Positions 1 through 11,700 of a stretch of 64,000 nucleotides of DNA are shown one piece after another. This DNA is from Planctomycetaceae bacterium (GTDB lineage Bacteria > Planctomycetota > Planctomycetia > Pirellulales > Pirellulaceae). The DNA lies in the NCBI GenBank assembly GCA_020638975.1, contig JACKHN010000003.1, positions 310,001 to 374,000 on the forward strand. The letters are read 5' to 3'. The translations under genes and the position numbers were made by a program. Position 1 is the first letter of the stretch. The number at the start of each line of letters is the position of its first letter. The notes below the pieces were generated by a model that worked only from the letters and a program-made list of their open reading frames with translations, was not told the DNA's origin and searched no databases.

Positions 1-727
1 CGCGCCTCCATCCGCAGGAAAGTTTTTAACTCTCGCGTTCAGATCGCAGTTTATGCTGTAACCGGCACCATCTGCTTGTCCAAACTGTGATAGACGTCGC
101 TAACGCCATGTTCCACTAGTTTGCCGCTTGCAAGCAGTGCTGCATTCCTCTTTCGGTTGACCCCTTGGAATCCGATACCGTCTACGATTCCGTCGCTGAC
201 TTGTCCTCTGGACTCCAAAAGACGTGGATCGATCCACGGACGCTACCAGCGACCTTGCTAAAAGTCCGTCGCACTTGAGTCGATTGAGCCACCCAGGATT
301 AGCACATTGTCAACGGCCACGCCTAGATGTTCCAAAGCCAAGTAGCCCACATTGGAACCGTTGCTATATAAGATTAAGTTGATTGGCTCATTGCTTCCCA
401 GCCTGCTCCGTTCAGCATGTAATTGCCGTAGTAACGTGGCCAATCTGACTGCGGCGCGCTGATTTACGCGACTCCACATCAATGCAGCGTCAACAACCGT
501 TGACGGGCTGTTGCCGCAATACCCGTATCTAAAGTGGAGCATTCCTTGCGGCAAGCTCCTACTATCGCGCCGCCTTAGCCAACTCATCGGCAACAGAAGG
601 TGAGTGTTTATCGTTGTAGTTTACGATGCCATGTACAAAATACGTTTATTTTACCGCTTGGATCAGTTGCGTTGGTCGAGCTGTTCCCAACATACCGATA
701 CAAGTTCGCATCACCTGCATTGAACCC
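1..727. repeat. Near-identical Rhs tip duplication, copy 1
   Basis: This segment is almost identical to 5894-6625. It encodes the Rhs tip, from the DPIGFNAG end of the core into the hydrolase domain. Beyond position 727 the two genes diverge abruptly at the nucleotide level. Differences inside the repeat are mostly small indels: one base fewer in the A-run near 82 and in the C-run near 190, one base more in the A-run near 260, three bases missing near 477, one missing near 563 and one more in the A-run near 637. There are only a handful of substitutions. Confidence 0.9.
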
Positions 728-3700
728 TATCGGATCACTGGAGATAAACACGCCCTCGGTGGTGGCGTAGTAGCGGGCGCGGTAGTACATGAGGTCACTC
801 TCCAGGTCGCGTTCGCGTCCCGTGAAGCCGAAGAGTGAGTTGACGGTTGCCGCACCACCCGACAGAGGTTGCCGGTTGTTGTCGAAGTAGCCTGTCTCGG
901 TGCCGAAGGAATCGTAACGGATGTGCGCAATGCGATCGCCACTCGAGTGAACGACATCCCGAACCGTGCCAAGATGGTCCGTCAACAGCCATTCGACAAA
1001 GCTGTACATAGAACCTTGTGAGCTGGGACTTGAGCTAAAGAAAACCCGTTCGTCGGCCAGCACCATGTCCACGCTTGGACCGTACAGGTAGCGGTTCGTC
1101 AGGACAGGTTGCACGTCTGTACCGCCGTCCTTGAAAATCAAAGCAATGTGGTCACCATCGTAGGCGTAGATCTCGCGTCTAGGAACCTGTGAGCCGCTGC
1201 CGTCGTTGTCAATGGTTTTGGCGATTCGCCGGTCGAACACATCGTACAGATACTCAATTGCCTTATCCACGGCGGCGACCGCAGAGTACCTGTCGGTCTC
1301 GGTGATCCCCGTCAGACGATTGCGGTGATCCCACTCGTATTCGGTGACGTCGGTATCACCGTCGGATAACACGCCTGCACCCGGGAAGCCAGTCGCCTGT
1401 TTGTCAATAAACTTGGCGACACGATTCCCCTCTTTGTCGTACGTGAACGTATAAGTTCCATCCGATTTAACTCGGTTGTCCGTTCCATTCGGACTGACTT
1501 GCTCCAGTGGCGTTTGCGGATTACCGTCCAAATCGAGCTTGCGATTGCCATTGTCGTCGTAGACGTAGGACTCGTCCTCGGGTCTTGCGAATGGTTCCCC
1601 CGCGAACGGCTGGCCTTCGTAGTTGGCCGCAGTCAGTTGGTTGCGAGCATCGTAGTCATAGCGAATCGAGTAACGATCGTAATACAGATCGAACTTGTCG
1701 AGGCGGTTCGCCTGATCATAGCTGTAGTGGTAGGCAGCAATCGTGCGTAACGAACCATTGGGGTCGTTCGGATCGTAGGTGGGAGCAAGATAGAGTTGGC
1801 CATCCCAGGTATTGTTAGACTCTGTGAGGACTGTCTTGGCGTGGACGATGCTCTCGATGCGTCCGGTCCCGTCGTAGTCGAAGTGGCTGTGCGCCGCCAG
1901 CGCCCCGGCGGCAGAAGTACCCTCGTACCGCATGACATCGGTCATCTGACCTGCCGCGTCATACACCAAGGTTACATACTTGGCCGACACATCTCCCTGT
2001 TGATCGGTATGCTTGATGCCCGTCACACGATGCAAGTTGTCCAACTCGTGGGTCAGCTGAAAGTCCGCAGCACCGTCGATCGTGGATTTCAGTGACTTGA
2101 AATTCCCCACAAGATCGAAGTCGTAGTCGAACGTGACCGGCCTGCCCAGCGGCGTCAGGTCGTGCGACTCCACGTCGACTCGGTCCAGCTTGTCGTAGGT
2201 AAAACCGTACGACGCTGCCGGGTCAGACGCGGACGTAAGATTGTCGATTAACGGATCATAGCCGAAGCTAAGCGTTCGTAGCGGTGGATTCGCGGCCGGA
2301 TTGGCCACGAATTGACCGTAGTCCTCCAGATTTGCAAACCACCGCTCCTTCGTCGTGCGATAGCGACGGTCGTAGTCGTAAGCCGTGACCCGCCCGAGAC
2401 GATCTTCCATCCGCCGCGTGTTGCCTACCGCATCGTAGCCATAGCCTCGCGAATCGCCCAACACGTTGGTTTCCGTTTCGACTTGATCGAGTGGGTTGTA
2501 GTTCCACTGCGTCAGGTTGGTGTTGGCGTCGGTTAACGTCTTCAAGCGATCGAGAAGATCATATTCGTAGGTGGTCTCGTCGCCTCTGGCATCGGTGACT
2601 TTGACTTGCCGGAACAAGGCATCGTAGCCGTACGTGGTCGAGTGCGTTAGCGCGTCGGTCATTTGCAACATGTTTCCGGCGGAATCGTACAAGTAGCTAA
2701 TGCTCGGCGACAGTTGCGACGGTTCTTTGGTAACTGTCCCCTGTGCATCGTAAACGATGTTCGGGTCGGGCGACACAGTTTCACTTTGGCGGCCAAGACC
2801 ATCGTACTTAAACTCCGTGGTGCGGAACAACGGATCTCGCACGAACCGCAGTTCGTTTGCCTGATTGTAGGAGTACGTCATGATCGGAGATGCCAAGCCA
2901 CTCAACGGACCATCGGGATCGGGTGCAATGGATTTGGCAAGGCGACTGCGGTTGTCGTACTCGTAGGCCGTTACACTTCCTTCCGGGTCTTTGACCGTAT
3001 CGATCCGGCTGTCAAGATAATAGGTGAAGTGGGTCGTTGGCGTTCCAGAAAGGTCATTGGGTTGCGGTTGAGCGATACTCGCAACCCGTCCCAGGTAATC
3101 GCGTTGCGTTTTCGTCTGTCGCTTCCGTGGATCGGTGACGGTTTCAATCCAGCCATCGGAAGTCGCGGTATAGTCGAAGTGCGTAATCGGAATGTCCGAG
3201 CTCGTGGGCTTGTCGCCCGCCAGCAGAGCCTCGCGTTCGGGCTGCGTAAAAGGTCGATTCGCAGGTGATTCAAAGATGTCCGTGACTCGACTCCAGGCAT
3301 CGTAGTGGTAGAACACTTCATTGCCGAGCGCATCCACGACGCGAGTCATATTCCCAACACCGTCGTAGTCGAACGAGGTAATTAGGCCATCCGTTTCGCC
3401 GAACGCATAGTAGTCGTCTGGATTGGTGTTGGGGCTATTGAGCCGCGTGCCTGGTATCGACTTGTCAACGGAACTGCCAGGATCGGGTGTAACAATCTTT
3501 ACCAGCCGGTCCAGTCGGTCGTACTGATAGGCTGTAGTTCGAGTGGTGCTGTCGACTATCTTTTCCGTCACCGCCACAACGTTGCTATTACGGTCATACG
3601 AGAAACTCGTAACAGGATTGCCTGATGTTTCGCTCGGGATCGTCCAAGCGAAGGGTGCGTTCGAATAAGCATCGAGATCCGCGTCGGTTCTAATTTGTTG

Positions 3701-3982
3701 TAAGCCGGTTCTGTGCGGATAGGCGTCTGGGATTCGTTTCTCTGCCGGCGCTTCCTCGACAATGCGGGTCTGCCGGTTCATGCCATCGTATTCAAAGAAC
3801 GTAACGTGCGATGTTACCTCATCGATCAGAGCCGCGTCGGTTGGTTGCACCCGAGTGTGATTGACTTGTTCAATTGCAATCACGTTGTCGAACGGATCGT
3901 ACGCGTATTTGGTGAGCGGCGACAACAACGGCCCGTTGGGGCCGTCCGGATCGGGCGCCAGGACGGAAATCAAACGATCGAG
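1..3982 (-). pseudogene. Truncated and frameshifted Rhs/YD-repeat protein (second Rhs copy, runs off the window)
   Basis: Positions 608-3973 are one open frame of about 1121 codons full of YD repeats (motifs such as YDALFR, YEYDLLDRL, YDAVGNT) ending in the Rhs core hallmark DPIGFNAGDANLYRYVGN followed by DPSGKINVF. It matches the region of the giant gene at 5708-18535 from about its residue 2955 onward, so roughly two thirds of the N-terminal part is missing. The frame is closed upstream by TGA at 3983-3985, so the TTG at 3973 is only the first possible start. At the 3' end an extra A in the A-run near 635-640 (four A instead of three) throws the frame out, and the alpha/beta-hydrolase tip survives only as fragments, for example 258-593. 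The gene continues past position 1. I infer a non-functional relic. It could still act as a reservoir for recombination of the tip. Confidence 0.85.
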
Positions 3983-4186
3983 TCAATAAACGGTTCCTGA
4001 CACCTTTTCCGATCCCTCGAGACGTAACAATGCAATCGATTCATCACGATGAAGTTGACGACGTTGCAAGAACGCGTTGGCTGGTTCGTTGTCTTTGAAT
4101 GCGTTCGCGTAGTAATCCGCGATCGTTGTAAGGGAGCGACCGTTTTGCAATTGGCTGGTGAGTTGTTCATTGTAGGTTGTTGGCAT
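3983..4186 (-). CDS. Small hypothetical protein, 67 aa, at the Rhs truncation junction
   Basis: I do not recognise a family. The reading frame starts with ATG at 4186 and has a good ribosome binding site (AAAGGA, about eight bases upstream). The product begins MPTTYNEQLTSQLQ and is hydrophilic, with no signal peptide or membrane segment. Its last residues, EKVSGTVY, are encoded by a GGTGTCAGGAACC-type sequence that directly abuts the truncated Rhs reading frame, so the original C-terminus may have been replaced. A longer in-frame start at 4396 exists but has no comparable ribosome binding site. It may be a real small gene or a chance frame. Confidence 0.4.
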   Translation of the reverse strand: MPTTYNEQLTSQLQNGRSLTTIADYYANAFKDNEPANAFLQRRQLHRDESIALLRLEGSEKVSGTVY

Positions 4187-5331
4187 GTTAGCGTTCCTTT
4201 CTTGAGGCTCATCACGGCGGAGCGTGATGGCTACATTGGCGCGCAGCGGTAGCGCTGTGATGGTTGGGGTTCTTTGAAAGCTTGCGAATGGTTGAACGGC
4301 TTCGAGGGTTCCGCCGCTCCAGCGATTTGCGCTGTCCTTGCGATCGTGTGACGATATCCTTGCCGAGATATTGCCACTCTCTCCAGGACGCGACAAATCG
4401 CTTCCGCTGTCAAGTCCTGATGCAAAGATTCTGCAAGAAGATGTGATCCGAACTCAACAACATCACAATGCAATGTTGAAACGTAACGATTACGACAACG
4501 CGCGGACTTGCGCTACGAACTTGGTTCGTGCTTCGGTTCTTCGAAAGGGGAGAAATCACGGGGTATCAGAGTTCATGCACCGTGACGATCGTGCGTTAGA
4601 AGCCGTCTGGTGCGATCGGTTTCAGCGAGATTGAAGCTTCTCGGCGATACAAGCGTTTGGGGGCGGTTGCAATTCGGCGTGCGGCGTACGGCCTCACGGC
4701 CTGGGCGACGGTCGGATGTACTTCGCCGTTCACTGCGCGGTCACGTTGTTCCCAGCTCCGCTCACTACCGCCGTCATTAGTAAGGAATTACGACATCCTG
4801 TCTCATCTGTTTCTAGTCCGGCCATCCAGGCCTCGTGGGCCCCGCAGCGGACGGCAGTCGTTCTACATGTCAACCTTCTTCCTTCGATGCTCGGCGTTGG
4901 AAGTTCAACGTTCGGCGTTTGTTCGCCGTCCTTAGCGCTCCGGCCATCGCTACCCTTCTCTGAACTCATCACTTTCTCTTGTTCATTGGTCATTCGGACT
5001 TGGACATTCAGCGGCGTTTCGCCGCTTCCTTGGCCTGCGCTGGGCGTGGCCCACTGGCCGCTGGGCTTCGCTGCGTTCGTCCTCGCTCCGGGCATCCATG
5101 CCCTCCGCTCGGATGCCATCCAGGCATCGCGGCCCGTCATGCGGCGACCGTCCGTGGATCGCCGTTCTTGTTTGTCATTCTCGATCGTTCGCCAAACAAT
5201 CGCGTTCCCGCTTCACACTCGTTGGTTCGATGTCAACGTTGTCTCTAAATTCCGCAGGCGTGGCAACATCCCTCACCAAACACATCGGCGCGCCTGCGGG
5301 GAAGAAGGACAGCGGTCTTCGGTCACCGTAA
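4187..5331. other. Gene-poor spacer with repetitive sequence
   Basis: About 1.1 kb without a convincing gene. Open frames on both strands (for example 4716-5411 plus and 4730-5140 minus) translate to low-complexity products with no start signals or recognisable domains. The stretch 4860-5060 contains short repeats of the type ttcaacgttcggcg and gacattcagcggcgtttcgcc. From general familiarity I associate such repeats with planctomycete intergenic DNA rather than with coding sequence. I see no terminator or mobile element with defined ends. Confidence 0.5.
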
Positions 5332-5682
5332 TTAGACTTGTCCCGTGTGATCCCCCGCGTTTTCCTCGCATCCTTCGTTTGCTGTTCCCCGCTCTGTCTT
5401 GCCATGCTTGAAATAACTCAGTAGTGAAGCGATCGGCAAAAACGTTACGAACGGACCACCAAGGATTGCCCATCCATATGGAAATTGTGATGGGGTCCCA
5501 GACATGGCAATGTGCATTCCGTATAGCATTTTCACAAACACTACATAGGCACCACATACAAGCATCAAGCCACAGACTACGAGCGGCAGATTAGACTTTC
5601 GGTCTGATTGGAACCAACTAGTAGCGATCAACGCATATCCGACCAGTATTACGTACCAGGGAATTGCAATTGGATCACCCAT
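5332..5682 (-). CDS. Small three-helix membrane protein, candidate Rhs immunity protein
   Basis: The 116-residue product (MGDPIAIPWYVILVGYALI...) has about three hydrophobic segments, near residues 8-22, 32-55 and 68-90, followed by a charged tail from about residue 92. It lies on the same strand as the giant Rhs gene and begins 25 bp after that gene's stop, the position normally occupied by the immunity gene of an Rhs or polymorphic toxin. I see no sequence similarity to a named immunity family. The role is inferred from position, orientation and size. A membrane location would fit protection against an enzyme acting on lipid or at the envelope, but this is speculative. The C-terminal 25 residues run into the repetitive spacer and may be newly acquired. 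Confidence 0.6.
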   Translation of the reverse strand: MGDPIAIPWYVILVGYALIATSWFQSDRKSNLPLVVCGLMLVCGAYVVFVKMLYGMHIAMSGTPSQFPYGWAILGGPFVTFLPIASLLSYFKHGKTERGTANEGCEENAGDHTGQV

Positions 5683-5707
5683 GTCAACCTTTCAACTCGA
5701 GTAAATG

Positions 5708-8700
5708 CTAGAAGCCTCGCCGTGGTTTGATCGGCTCTTTGTCTTCCGCATCATAGAATTCCCAAATGACTCCACCACCGAGCGGTCGCATTCGAGGGAC
5801 GTCAACACGAGAGCGTGAGAAAACGCCGTCGCCTGCTTCATCTAGAATGTCTGCGTAGTAGTTCCGCGCCATGAACCTCGTTACCCACGAGGTCGCGCCT
5901 CCATCCGCAGGAAAGTTTTTAACTCTCGCGTTCGAATCGCAGTTTATGCTGTAACCGGCACCATCTGCTTGTCCAAAACTGTGATAGACGTCGCTAACGC
6001 CATGTTCCACTAGTTTGCCGCTTGCAAGCAGTGCTGCATTCCTCTTTCGGTTGACCCCTTGGAATCCGATACCGTCTACGATTCCCGTCGCTGACTTGTC
6101 CTCTGGACTCCAAAAGACGTGGATCGATCCACGGACGCTACCAGCGACCTTGCTAAAGTCCGTCGCACTTGAGTCGATTGAGCCACCCAGGATTAGCACA
6201 TTGTCAACGGCCACGCCTAGATGTTCCAAAGCCAAGTAGCCCACATTGGAACCGTTGCTATATAAGATTAAGTTGATTGGCTCATTGCTTCCCAGCCTGC
6301 TCCGTTCAGCATGTAATTGCCGTAGTAACGTGGCCAATCTGACTGCGGCGCGCTGATTTACGCGACTCCACACATCCAATGCAGCGTCAACAACCGTTGA
6401 CGGGCTGTTGCCGCAATACCCGTATCTAAAGTGGAGCATTCCTTGCGGCAAGCTCCCACTACTTCGCGCTGCCTTAGCCAACTCATCGGCAACAGAAGGT
6501 GAGTGTTTATCGTTGTAGTTTACGATGCCATGTACAAATACGTTTATTTTACCGCTTGGATCAGTTGCGTTGGTCGAGCTGTTCCCAACATACCGATACA
6601 AGTTCGCATCACCTGCATTGAACCCAATTGGATCGTTGGAGATAAACCTTCCTTGCTCAGGATCGTACCAGCGGGCTCGGTTGTACTGGAGATCGATGTC
6701 GCTATCCCATTCGCGGCCTGTATAGCCGAACAGGAAATCTACCGACTCGGATGTCAGACCACCTTCCAACCGTTTGCCGAACGAATTGTAGCTCACGTGG
6801 TTTCGAACATGCACACCCGTGCCATCGCGTTCCACCACGTCACGCACACTTCCCAAATGATCTGTCAAAGGCCACATCACTTTGCCGACCTGGGCGGTCG
6901 ACGTGACCTGCTCGTCCGCCAGAATCATGTCCACCGCCGGACCGTACACGTAGCGATGTGATAATTCGCTGGTTGTGCCGATTCCGTCGGAGTTTCTGTC
7001 GTCGAACTCCAAGGCGATGTGGCCGCCGTCATAGACGAAAAAGCTTCGCGAGTAGCCGGTGCCAGAGTTCGGTCGGACCTCTTTGCCGATGCGACGATCG
7101 AACGCGTCGTAGTAATACTCCACCACTTTTGTCGCTGTCGTCACCAATTCTAAGCGGTTGCGGTAATCCCAAACGTAGGTCGTGACTTCGCCGGTAGCAC
7201 GCTTGGTACGCTCGATCCGGTTGCCTTCTGCATCGTACCGATAATCGTACGTGCCATCGGAAGTTACTCGATTGTCGTCCGGGTTGTCGGGATGGTCAGG
7301 GTCTTCCAAGCTATAGCCACCGCCTGTGCGATTGCCGTTGGAATCGTACTGATAATTCTCGGCCAGCAAACTTCGAGCGGTCGACGAGCCATAGGGCACC
7401 GTGACCGTTTCCAGTTGATTCCGCCTGTCGTACGTATACTTCAGCTGAAAGTCATACGCATTGCTGGTGTCGTTGTGATTCAGCGACAAAGACTCCAGAC
7501 GATTGGCGGCATCATAGTTCAAGTAGTAAGCAGCAATCGCTCCGTTCGCTAAGCCGGAAGAGAAATCGCCGTCCCAAGTATTCGCACCGGTCATCACTTG
7601 GTTGGCATGCACGAGGCTGGTCAAGCGTCCCGCGTCGTCGTATCGGAAGTGGCTGTGCGCGACAATGCTGCTTGGAACCGCACTGGCTGCGGCATAGCGC
7701 TGGACATCGGTCAGCTGGCTAGCCGCGTCGTACGCGAACGAGACGAACTTGTCGGACACGGGATTGCCACCCGCTTGACCGGTTTGCTGCACGCTGCTCA
7801 TGCGATGCAGGTTATCGTAGGCGTAGGTCGTTTGAAAGTCGGCTTTACCACCAAAGATCGCACCGTTAGCCTGAAGCGTGCCGCCGATATTCGCGCGCGC
7901 GTTGGTCCGATTGCCGATTTGATCGTAATCGTGGTCGAGGATCACGTTGGGATTCAAGCCAGCCATTGTCGCTTGCTCGAAACTGAGTCGGTCCAAGTCA
8001 TCGTAAACGAACGTGTTCGCCGAGAACACCGTGCCATCAAAATCGCGATCCGTCGTTGACTTCAAGTTTCCCACGAGATCGTAATCGTTCTCGAGCGTAC
8101 GAATCGGGAAGGAGGTGGAGAAGTCCGTGTACCACTTCTCTGCCGTCATGCGATCCAGGTTATCGTACTCGTAACCGGTCTTCCGGCCATTCCGATCGAT
8201 CGTCTCCCGCAGATTGCCGACCGCATCGTAGCGGTAGGTTCGCGTCCCTTCCAGCGCGGGCGTGTCGTCGTTCTCGAAGGCGTTCAACTCCTGATCGACT
8301 CGATCCTGCCGATCATACACCCACCGCGTTTGATTGAGGTTGGGATCGGTCAGCGAGATCCGATTACCGACTTGATCATAGCCAAAGCTCGTGATCGCAC
8401 CCTCGGCATCGATCGTGCTCGAGCGGCGGAAGAGCTGGTCATACTGATACGTCGTGGCGTGGCCCAGGTCGTCAGTGACTTGCAACAAGTTGCCGAAGGC
8501 GTCATAGCGGTAACTCATTGTGGGGCTGGATTCCAGGTCGGCTCCGTCGCCATCTTTTCTTCCCGCCTCCGGCAGAGGCGGCGTCACCAGAATTTGTCGA
8601 CCTAGCAAATCGTACTCGTAGGTCGTAACGCGGTTCAACGGATCGGCGAACGAAATGCGTTGATTGGCTTCGTCGTACCCGTATTTCGTTGCCGGGATAC

Positions 8701-11700
8701 CTGGCTCGCGCACTCCCGACAACCGTCCCCTTGTGTCGTAGTGGTAGGAAGTCGTCTTTTGTTCGGCATCCGTCACCGTCCGCAGCAGGCCGTCGGGGTA
8801 ATAGGTAAACCGAGTCACGGGCTGGAGCGAGTTGCTATCCGGCTTGGGCTCGGTAATGCTGTCAACACGACCGAGGAAATCGTACTGGGTGACCGTTTCT
8901 CGCTGGAGTGGATCGGTGACGGTTTCCTTCCAGCCCTGTAACGCGGGTTCGTACTTGTACCGGGTGATAGGTACTCCGGTGTCGACTGTCGGCTCGGTGA
9001 CCTTGATCAAGCGGCTCCATTCATCGTATTCGAATGAGGTCGTACGGCCCAGCGCATCCGTCATCGACAGGACGTTGCCGAGACGATCGTAGGTGTAGGT
9101 CGTGATCAATCCGTCGCGCTCGCCGACTTCGAGATAGCCAAGTTGTCCAGGATTGTTGAGCCGCGTACCAGGAGGTGCAACGAAAGACGCACCCGGTTTG
9201 GGTTCAACGACCGACACTAACCGGTCGAGTCGATCATACCCGTAAGCGGTTGTACGACCCTCGGCATCAATCCGAGCCGTCAGATTACTGTTCGCGTCGT
9301 ACCTGAACTGGGTCGTTGGCCCGGGGGTGCCGACCGGGATGTCTCGATTGTCACGATAGAACGTGAGATCGCTGAGCGTGGTAATGGGACTCAGGAATCC
9401 GCTCGTCCCGAGGTTGGCGAGCGATTTCGTTTGGGGTGCGGGCTCGATGACCCGCGTCAGGCGATTCATGCCGTCGTACTCGTAGCGTGTCACGTGTGAG
9501 GTGACTTGCGAGACAAGGCTTCCATTTACCGTCCGCTCAAGGGTCTGGTTCACTTGCTCGACCGCAGTGATGTTATTGAACGCATCGTACTCGTATCTCG
9601 TTAGCGGAGGTAAGAGCGATTGATCGCCGTTGGGTTTCGCACCGAGGACGGAGGTCAATCGGTTGAGCCGATCATAAGTGAATTCGGTGACACGGCGGAC
9701 GAGCGGATTGGCCGTAACCAGTTCGCTCACCGATGCCAGATTTCCACGGTTGTCGTACTTGTAAATCAGATTAGGCTGGGAGTACGTACTGCCGTCATAG
9801 GTCGGATTGCCATCATAGCTCACCGTCTCTAGCAAGCCGAAATTGGCGGGAGTTCTCGGCGACAGGTCGTGGGCGTCACCATAGTAGCCGTAAGTGGTTG
9901 CGATGGTCTGGTCGTCACGTTGCGTGGTGACAAGCGTTTGGAAGGGTAAGCCCTTCGGAACACTCGCACCCGCTTCCACCGTCCCGTCGGTATAACGATA
10001 CGCAGTAGTGGCATCCCGTGGACGCTGGACGGTCGTACTGCCGTTCGCGTTTAAGTGATTAATGATGATCAGGGCGTCAAGCGGCGAGATGCTCCCGTCA
10101 TCGTTGACGTCGTAGTAGTACTCTTCTGCTGTCGGGCGAACGACCGGGAGTGTTCGCGGGCCTTTCGCGTTGATACTGTTAATCACGACCAGTACATCGA
10201 TCGGTGCGATTGACCCGTCATCGTTCACGTCGCGTAGATCCAGTGGATTCGCATAGGCATGGTTACGCTCCGGGGGAGCCTGGAACAGCGGATCCAATTG
10301 CCTGACCGTAAGGACATTGCCGTTCTGGGGATCAAGAACTACGCTCGTGGTATCTCCGAGTTCGTTCACGATTTCCGTGGGCATCGCGAAACGTGTGGAA
10401 TAGTCGTTCCACTCAAGCAGTAAACGCTCGGTTTCACCGTTGAGCAAGGGCAGTCGCTGCTGCCTGAGGTTGCCATCGCCGTCGATCGTGTATTCGGTCG
10501 AAACCGTTCCACTGGAGTTGTTGGGAGCGGGGAACACCGTATTCACCAACTCGCCCCGATCATTGGTTGCCGTGACGGGTTTTCGATTGAAGTAGAACAT
10601 GCTCATCATCGCATCGGTCGTGTCTAACGTGCGTCCGCGCGAATCGAGTCGATAGCTTGTCTCATTGCCTCGTCCATCTTCGACGACAACTTCATTCACG
10701 AAAGCGTCAAAATTTTCGACGGTTGCCGCTGTCGAGGCCAACCAACTCCATGTGACTGGATTGGGCAGCGCCTGCTTTTGAGCGTAGCTTGTGAGCGACC
10801 ACGTCGATAGGTCGCTGGCGGTCAGGCTTTGGCGAGTCGTCAGATCGTGCCTGATGACAGAATCGACACGCCCCCAACTGTCATAGTCCACGGTCACCAG
10901 ACGGCTCGCGCCGTCCGTCTTATCCTCCGTGCGATTTGCGGAGAGGATTAGCCCCTGTGCGTCGAAGGTAATGACCTCTTGGGGTGCCGCCAGCGAACCA
11001 CCATCGTCTGGATCGGGATGCGTGATGGTTAGCGTGCCGCCGGAATACGAGAAACTAGTGACTTGATTCGCAAAGTCCGTAACAGAACGGAGCCGTCCCT
11101 TGGAATCGAAATCAAAGGTCGTTGTCCGCAGTCGCGGATCGATGATATGGCGTAAGCGACCGGACGTGTCGTAATGAAACACGGTCGCGTTTTCGTTGGT
11201 GTCGACCGACATCACTTGTCGACCGAAGCCATCGAAGTAATCGACGCTCCCGAAGCGATCCGTGAGGGCAAACACGAACTCCGGTGGATTACCATAAGAT
11301 GCGGCGACGTCACTCCATTTTCCCTGCAGCGCGATCGCGTCAAGGGCCGCCACGACGGCCAGTTCTGAAAGGGTCTCGGGCGGACGTTCGTACGATTGCC
11401 CATCCGCAGAAAGCAAGTACCACGAGGCCGAATTGTCGCCCCGAAACAGGGCCACCGCTTCTTGCGGGTCGCCATTGTCATCAAGTCGCGTCTGACCAGG
11501 TGACAACGACTTGAGAAACGGCAACGTGGCACCCGGCACGACCGCCGCGAGGGAGGAATCCTCGCCAGAGACTCCGCCGTCGCTGACGCCTGACGGGGCG
11601 AGAGCGCCTGCGGTTCGCAAGTCGCGGATCAGATACGACTCAGAGGCGGTCCATTTGTCCAGATTAGAAAACGCTTCGAGCATGATATCGTAGGATTTCT

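Noticed and set aside
4730..5140. Minus-strand frame of 136 codons in the spacer
   Set aside because: Low-complexity product with repeat-derived sequence, no ribosome binding site, overlapped by frames on the other strand.
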